Origin: Intestinimonas massiliensis (ex Afouda et al. 2020)
Lineage (GTDB): Bacteria > Bacillota > Clostridia > Oscillospirales > Oscillospiraceae
Length of the DNA stretch: 64,000 nt
Direction of reading: 5' to 3'
NCBI RefSeq assembly: GCF_900626285.1
Contig: NZ_LR131147.1
Location: 1,892,563-1,956,562, forward strand
The notes under the pieces are model-generated. The model ran no database searches. It saw only the letters and a list, made by a program, of their open reading frames with translations, and was not told the DNA's origin. Of the stretch, positions 59,943 through 64,000 are shown piece after piece (position 1 is the stretch's first letter; the number at the start of each line of letters is the position of its first letter). The position numbers and the translations under genes were made by a program.

Positions 59943-61577
59943 TTATACGGCAATATCCAGTTCGTCGGCATAGCCGAGAATGTATTCAAGCGTCTGCTGG
60001 TATTCGTCCCTATATTTGAAGACGATTTCGATTGCATGGTTTTCGTGAATCAGGATGCGGTCAACCAACGACATCAGCACACGGCGGTTCAGCTCTTCGA
60101 CGTTTTCATACTGCTTGAAAAGCGTCACCCAGTTTCGTTCAGTCGTACCGGTTGTCACCGTCTGCTTCATTTCTTTTTTAACCCGCAGAAGCGCGTCCTG
60201 CTTGCCCTCAATGATTTTGGTGTAGCTGTTGCGGAACTCGAAGTATTCCGATTTATCAATGACGCCGCCGATGAAGTTTTCGTAAAGCCCCAGCTTGAGC
60301 TTTTGGTACCGTTCAATCTCTTCCTCGATTTTGGTGATCTGAGCTTCGTAATTGAAAGCCTTACGGCTCTGAGACGGAAGCCGTTCTATCATCGCAAGCG
60401 CGTGTTCCAGATTGATGACAAGCTCGATCTGATCATGGATGGCACGGAAGACCTTTTCCTCAACCTCTTTTGCGGCGATGCTGTGCGGGCTGCACGTCCG
60501 GCTGTGCTTATTGGTGGAGCAGACGTAGTAGATATACTTTTTCGTCTTCGACGGGACAGTCTTGCGGATCATTGGCTGCTGGCAGTCTCCGCAGAACAGG
60601 AAACCGGAAAACAGGTGTGCTTCATCCTGATCGGGTGAGCAGCGCATATCCCGCTGCATCATGACCTTGACTGCCATGAAGTCCTCGTAGGACACAAGAG
60701 CTTCATGCGCGTTTTCAACCTTGACCCACTCGGATTCATCCTTGCTTTTCACGACGCGGACTTTGTAGTTGGGAGTGCCTCGCTTGCCCTGAGCCAGAAC
60801 GCCGATATAAACCTCGTTGGTGAGAATACGCTGGACGGCTTTGTATGTCCATTTTGCGGTATCGCCGGTTTTGAAGACGGTATCGAACTTTACGCCGACG
60901 GAATGCTTGTATTCCATTGGGGACAGGACGCCCATCTGGTTCAGACGCTTTGCAATACGTCCGATGGAGAAGCCGTCCTTGTACATGGAAAAGATCATCT
61001 GCACATATTCGCTGACCGCTTCATCCACGATGAGCTGATTTTTGTTCTCCGGCGATTTCATGTAGCCGTAAGGCGCGAACGAGCCGACGAACTCACCGCT
61101 CTTCTGCTTGACTTCCAGACTGCTTCGGATTTTCATGGAGATGTCCTTGCAGTAAGAATCGTTAATCAGGTTTTTGAACGGGATAACAAAGGAGTCGGAC
61201 TGCGGATCACCGGTCAGACTGTCATACGCATCATTGATTGCAATGAAGCGAATGCCGAGCTGCGGGAAAATCTTTTCAATGTAGCGCCCGCCGTCGATGT
61301 AGTTTCTTGAGAAGCGGCTGAGATCCTTGACCACAATGCAGTCAAGCGCACCCTTGCGGATTGCCTCTTCCAGCTTTTTGAACTGAGGACGATTGAAGGA
61401 AACGCCGCTGTAACCGTCATCCACAAACGGCTCACAGACCAGCTCCAAATCCTCATGCCTTGCGATGTAGTCCTCGCAGATGGCTCTCTGGCTGGCGATG
61501 GAGTTGCTTTCTACTTTGTCTCCATCCTCACGGGACAGACGGCAGTAGATCGCCGTGCGGTAAACCTTGTCTGGCAT
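59943..61577 (-). CDS. Large serine recombinase (first in operon)
   Basis: 544 residues. Ser nucleophile in IYCRLSREDGD (residue 14), VKDLSRFSRNYIDGG, recombinase domain (GSFAPYGYMKSP), zinc ribbon CGDCQQP...CSTNK...C and coiled coil. It has its own promoter about 150 bases upstream and leads the co-transcribed group. Which of the three enzymes performs integration is not known. Confidence 0.93.
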   Translation of the reverse strand: MPDKVYRTAIYCRLSREDGDKVESNSIASQRAICEDYIARHEDLELVCEPFVDDGYSGVSFNRPQFKKLEEAIRKGALDCIVVKDLSRFSRNYIDGGRYIEKIFPQLGIRFIAINDAYDSLTGDPQSDSFVIPFKNLINDSYCKDISMKIRSSLEVKQKSGEFVGSFAPYGYMKSPENKNQLIVDEAVSEYVQMIFSMYKDGFSIGRIAKRLNQMGVLSPMEYKHSVGVKFDTVFKTGDTAKWTYKAVQRILTNEVYIGVLAQGKRGTPNYKVRVVKSKDESEWVKVENAHEALVSYEDFMAVKVMMQRDMRCSPDQDEAHLFSGFLFCGDCQQPMIRKTVPSKTKKYIYYVCSTNKHSRTCSPHSIAAKEVEEKVFRAIHDQIELVINLEHALAMIERLPSQSRKAFNYEAQITKIEEEIERYQKLKLGLYENFIGGVIDKSEYFEFRNSYTKIIEGKQDALLRVKKEMKQTVTTGTTERNWVTLFKQYENVEELNRRVLMSLVDRILIHENHAIEIVFKYRDEYQQTLEYILGYADELDIAV

Positions 61578-61727
61578 AAAAATAACCTCCGTTTTTCTGT
61601 TTGGTGTGGTACATCAAATCAGAAAGACGAAGGCTTGCTTCAACTCTTATGAAGAGGAACACGAAAACGCCACATGACCATCAAGGCAAGCGGCTTAATC
61701 CGTATTCTTCTTTTTTTGACCGATTAA

Positions 61728-61756
61728 ATTATACCACAGGCTCAATCGCTTGTCCA
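61728..61756 (-). promoter_or_regulatory. Promoter of the recombinase operon
   Basis: On the minus strand TGGACA (61756-61751) and TATAAT (61733-61728) with a 17-base spacer. The leader of about 145 bases contains a run of A and complementary GCTTGCC / GCAAGC segments. Confidence 0.7.
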
Positions 61757-61791
61757 TAGAACCGGGCGAAAAGATTCAGACTGTTCATAAA

Positions 61792-62034
61792 TCAAAGACC
61801 TCTCAGATAGTGTTCCAGACAATCTTCTATTGTCGTATCCGTCTCGGTGAAGCTGATCTTCACCACAGTTTTTCCGTCCAGATAACAATAGGGATTTCTG
61901 ATCTGCTTAATGAACTCCCTCAGCCTGTCCTCTCGCGGTGCCGCAGGATCAAGCCGGATGCTGCTTCTCTGAACGAGTGTGCTTCGGTCAACCGTTTTCG
62001 GGCTGACATTTTTCATTGCTTCAATGCCCATCAT
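61792..62034 (-). CDS. Small conserved-type mobile-element protein, function unknown
   Basis: 80 residues, SD AGGAGGTG before ATG ATG. The sequence (SIRLDPAAPREDRLREFIKQIRNPYC, then acidic VKISFTETDTTIEDCLEHYL) resembles short proteins that recur beside clostridial integrative elements. No enzymatic motif is visible. It is upstream of the recombinase operon promoter. Confidence 0.7.
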   Translation of the reverse strand: MMGIEAMKNVSPKTVDRSTLVQRSSIRLDPAAPREDRLREFIKQIRNPYCYLDGKTVVKISFTETDTTIEDCLEHYLRGL

Positions 62035-62412
62035 ATTCTAAGCACCTCCTGTTTCGTGAAAATATTCAGGACAAAAGGATATGGCAGAGCATCTTGTGAA
62101 GATACCCTGCCACATAGTTTTCATCCTGAAACTATATAGTAAGTTTCTTTTGGGTTTGTTTCATTGTCCGGCATATTTGCAGCACGCGCCCCTGCCAGAA
62201 GAACTTTGCAGTTCCGGGAATGCTGCGGACTACCAATGGTCAATCGGTATCATGGGACTCTCACCCCTCCGAGGAACGCTCCGAGCCGCCCATTCAAAGA
62301 AAAGACGGAAGTATCATTATACCCGGCATCTGCATCGTCGCAAGCAGCCGCACCACACGACTGTTATAGCTCTCCGGAGGTCGCTCACTCCCTATTACAA
62401 TAAATTTGGACA
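62035..62412. other. Non-coding stretch within the inner element
   Basis: No frame here has a ribosome site with a plausible protein. It contains scattered short inverted repeats (for example GCAG...CTGC and CTCCGAGG...CCGAG) but no clear gene. Its far part may belong to the left end of the IS110 element. Confidence 0.5.
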
Positions 62413-62600
62413 GGAAAGCCGGGCAGCCAGTCCGGCTTTCCCTCCATCTCGTGCCTAAGCTACAATAAGAGGAGCAACTGGCTGACCACTCACTCCTTGG
62501 GCTTGTAAGTCCGTACGAAAGACTGTCAGCCATCCTCTTGTTGTAGCGTTCGATTTCAGCAGGTTGAGCCACCGGATGCCGGGGAGTTCGCGTCACCCAA
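62413..62600 (+). ncRNA. Candidate bridge RNA of the IS110 element
   Basis: A first hairpin GGAAAGCCGG/CCGGCTTTCC (62413-62441) is followed by a long stem-loop. Its outer stem 62459-62473 pairs with 62533-62547 (15 bp, one G-U), and its inner stem GGCTGAC (62480-62486) pairs with GTCAGCC (62525-62531). Between them lie an asymmetric internal loop and a 38-base terminal loop. IS110 elements of the IS621 type encode a bridge RNA in the non-coding end upstream of the transposase, with guide loops for target and donor. Exact ends are not determinable. Confidence 0.55.
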
Positions 62601-62667
62601 TAGATTGAATCGGCAACGAGAAAAGATGGATTCCGGTTGCAGATTCTTTAGTATTGGAGGAATGTGG

Positions 62668-63876
62668 ATGAACAGCGTTGGCATCGATGTTTCCAAAGGG
62701 AAAAGCATGATCGCCGTCATGCGCCCCTTCGGTGAGGTGGTGGTTTCACCCTTTGAAGTGCGACACACCGCCAATGAACTGAACGAACTGGCAGGGCTGC
62801 TCAAAAGTTTGGACGGTGAGACCCGTGTGGTGATGGAATCCACGGGTAATTACCACGCGCCGGTGGCCTGGCTGCTCCACGACGCGGGACTTTATGTCTC
62901 CGTAGTCAATGCAATGCTGGTGCATGACTATGGGAACAACAGTTTAAGACGAGGCAAGACTGACAAGAAGGACGCCGTGAAACTGGCCAACTACGGCCTT
63001 GACCACTGGCTCACACTACCGAAATATGTCCCGGAGGAGGACACCCGGCTCATGCTGAAGACCTGCTACCGGCAGTACCAGCAGTATTCCAAAGTACGGA
63101 CCATGCTGAAGAACAACCTAATCTCCCTGCTGGACACCGCTTTCCCTGATGCAAACCGCCTGTTTACCAGTCCACCCCGCGCCGATGGCAGCGAGAAGTG
63201 GGTGGATTTTGTAGCCGCTTTTTGGCATTGTGAGTGTGTCTGTGGTTTGTCTAAAAAGGCCTTTACCACCCAATACCAGAAGTGGTGCAGAAAGCACGGC
63301 TACAATTTTAGCGAGGATAAGGCACTGGACATATACGCCTCTGCATGTGGACACTTCGGTGTCATGCCGAAAACGGATACGGCAAAACTTTTGGTAGAAC
63401 AGGCTGTTTCCCAACTCCGGGCAACTTCCGCCGCGTTAGCTGCTCTCAAGCAGGAGATGCAGTCCCTGGCCGTTTCTCTACCGGAGTATCCTGTGGAGAT
63501 GGAGATGTTTGGTGTTGGCCCAACCCTCGGCCCCCAACTCATAGCTGAAATTGGCGATGTACGCCGTTTTCATTCCAAGAAAGCGCTGGTGGCCTTTGCA
63601 GGCATTGACGCCCCACCTTACCAATCTGGACAAGTGGATGTCCGTAGCCGTAACATTTCCAAGAGAGGATCTGCCTCACTGCGAAGGACGCTCTTTCTGG
63701 TGATGGGGGTCCTCCTGCAATGCGCTCCAATGGATGAGCCGGTCTACCAGTTCATGAACAAGAAACGCTCTGAAGGTAAGCCCTACCGTGTCTACATGAT
63801 GGCCTCCGCCAACAAGTTCCTGCGCATCTACTACGCTTCTGTGAAAGCCTACCTGGATTCTCTGGAGCATGGCTGA
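62668..63876 (+). CDS. IS110-family transposase (DEDD recombinase)
   Basis: 402 residues from ATG 62668 (SD TTGGAGG). The DEDD RuvC-like domain shows GIDVSKGK, the Glu in VMESTGNYH and KTDKKDAVKLANYG. The C-terminal Tnp_20 domain has GIDAPPYQSGQ and the serine segment SKRGSASLRRTLFLV. Family length is about 400, so it appears intact. It works with a bridge RNA encoded in its own non-coding end. An upstream extension to 62605 is unlikely. Confidence 0.93.
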   Translation: MNSVGIDVSKGKSMIAVMRPFGEVVVSPFEVRHTANELNELAGLLKSLDGETRVVMESTGNYHAPVAWLLHDAGLYVSVVNAMLVHDYGNNSLRRGKTDKKDAVKLANYGLDHWLTLPKYVPEEDTRLMLKTCYRQYQQYSKVRTMLKNNLISLLDTAFPDANRLFTSPPRADGSEKWVDFVAAFWHCECVCGLSKKAFTTQYQKWCRKHGYNFSEDKALDIYASACGHFGVMPKTDTAKLLVEQAVSQLRATSAALAALKQEMQSLAVSLPEYPVEMEMFGVGPTLGPQLIAEIGDVRRFHSKKALVAFAGIDAPPYQSGQVDVRSRNISKRGSASLRRTLFLVMGVLLQCAPMDEPVYQFMNKKRSEGKPYRVYMMASANKFLRIYYASVKAYLDSLEHG

Positions 63877-63993
63877 TTTCCCAGCTCTATACTGTCTGGC
63901 TGACCGCCATTTTTTGAAATGCACAGCGGTTTAATTTGGTGCACCCTTTTCCTTTGCTCGTTTCCTTTGAAAGTTTTACTTGACTTTTGTTAG

Positions 63994-64000
63994 CAGGTCT
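63994..64000. other. Proposed right attachment core of the inner element
   Basis: CAGGTCT at the very end of the window equals the left core. If correct, the sequence beyond should resume the missing N-terminal part of the interrupted recombinase on the minus strand. Confidence 0.45.

Larger units (their letters stand above)
56126..64000. mobile_element. Inner serine-recombinase element nested in a recombinase gene
   Basis: The left end is set by the truncated recombinase at CAGGTCT (56126-56132). The right end is proposed at 63994-64000, where the same seven bases occur. Inside both ends lies the inverted octamer GTCAAGTA (56139-56146; complement at 63977-63984). The midpoint between the octamers falls on the AG of the core, as expected for a serine-recombinase site. 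It holds the recombinase operon, one small gene and an IS110 transposase. The right boundary needs the sequence beyond the window. Confidence 0.55.

Noticed and set aside
61600..61720. A short leader peptide (minus strand, ATGGTCATGTGG start) before the recombinase operon
   Set aside because: No ribosome site precedes it and no regulatory hairpin pair could be assigned with confidence.
62143..62460. Short plus-strand ORFs upstream of the IS110 transposase
   Set aside because: They lack ribosome sites, have unnatural composition, and overlap the structured non-coding region.

Overview
The window looks like chromosome of a spore-forming, anaerobic, high-GC Firmicute of the Oscillospiraceae type (Flavonifractor/Lawsonibacter/Oscillibacter-like). 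This rests on gene content: a PdaB-type sporulation deacetylase, a lactate-to-Etf cluster with an acyl-CoA dehydrogenase, a group B-like [FeFe] hydrogenase, a selA-selB-tRNA(Sec) cluster, an FHA-FtsW/PBP pair and clostridial large serine recombinases. No rRNA is present and the species assignment is inference. Layout of the chromosomal backbone: the 3' end of a Nudix gene (1-384); an RpiR regulator followed by a peptide-uptake operon (binding lipoprotein, DppB, DppC, DppD, DppF) that runs into a creatininase-family hydrolase and an M42 aminopeptidase (463-9056); a reverse-strand sugar or polyol operon (binding protein, ATPase, two permeases, TIM-barrel isomerase, Gfo/Idh/MocA dehydrogenase) with a divergent AraC regulator (9163-17008); a large SLH-anchored M14 carboxypeptidase (17274-21053); a GntR-controlled lactate cluster with permease, lactate racemase, FAD lactate dehydrogenase, acyl-CoA dehydrogenase and EtfBA (34824-43164); an MFS transporter; MgtE with a long structured leader; the hydrogenase; selA-selB-selC; a GNAT protein; and a PBP with FHA-FtsW (43214-54548). 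Two mobile regions interrupt it. The first (21838-34556, 12,717 bp) splits a pdaB-like gene. The 5' half lies at 34552-34748 and the 3' half at 21255-21834. Joining the halves across a shared 7-bp core restores one 258-codon frame, and the two element ends joined give a 30-bp near-palindrome with a central CA, as expected for attP of a large serine integrase. The element carries a DUF4143-type ATPase, a large serine recombinase, a P4/D5-like helicase-primase, an Xis-like protein, a resolvase, an XRE regulator, a lipoprotein/membrane protein pair, and a compact overlapping operon of two micro-ORFs, an amidoligase and a class II glutamine amidotransferase. A HEARO/omega-RNA-like structured stretch without a nuclease gene lies near its right end. 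The second mobile region (54.7 kb to the window end) is nested. A serine recombinase gene (54734-56138) has lost its catalytic N-terminus where another element begins. That inner element (about 56126-63993) encodes an operon of three large serine recombinases plus a mini resolvase-fold protein lacking the catalytic serine, and an IS110-family transposase preceded by a strongly structured non-coding stretch that is a candidate bridge RNA. The most unusual parts are the reversible-looking interruption of a sporulation gene, the amidoligase/amidotransferase micro-ORF operon, and the recombinase-inside-recombinase nest.
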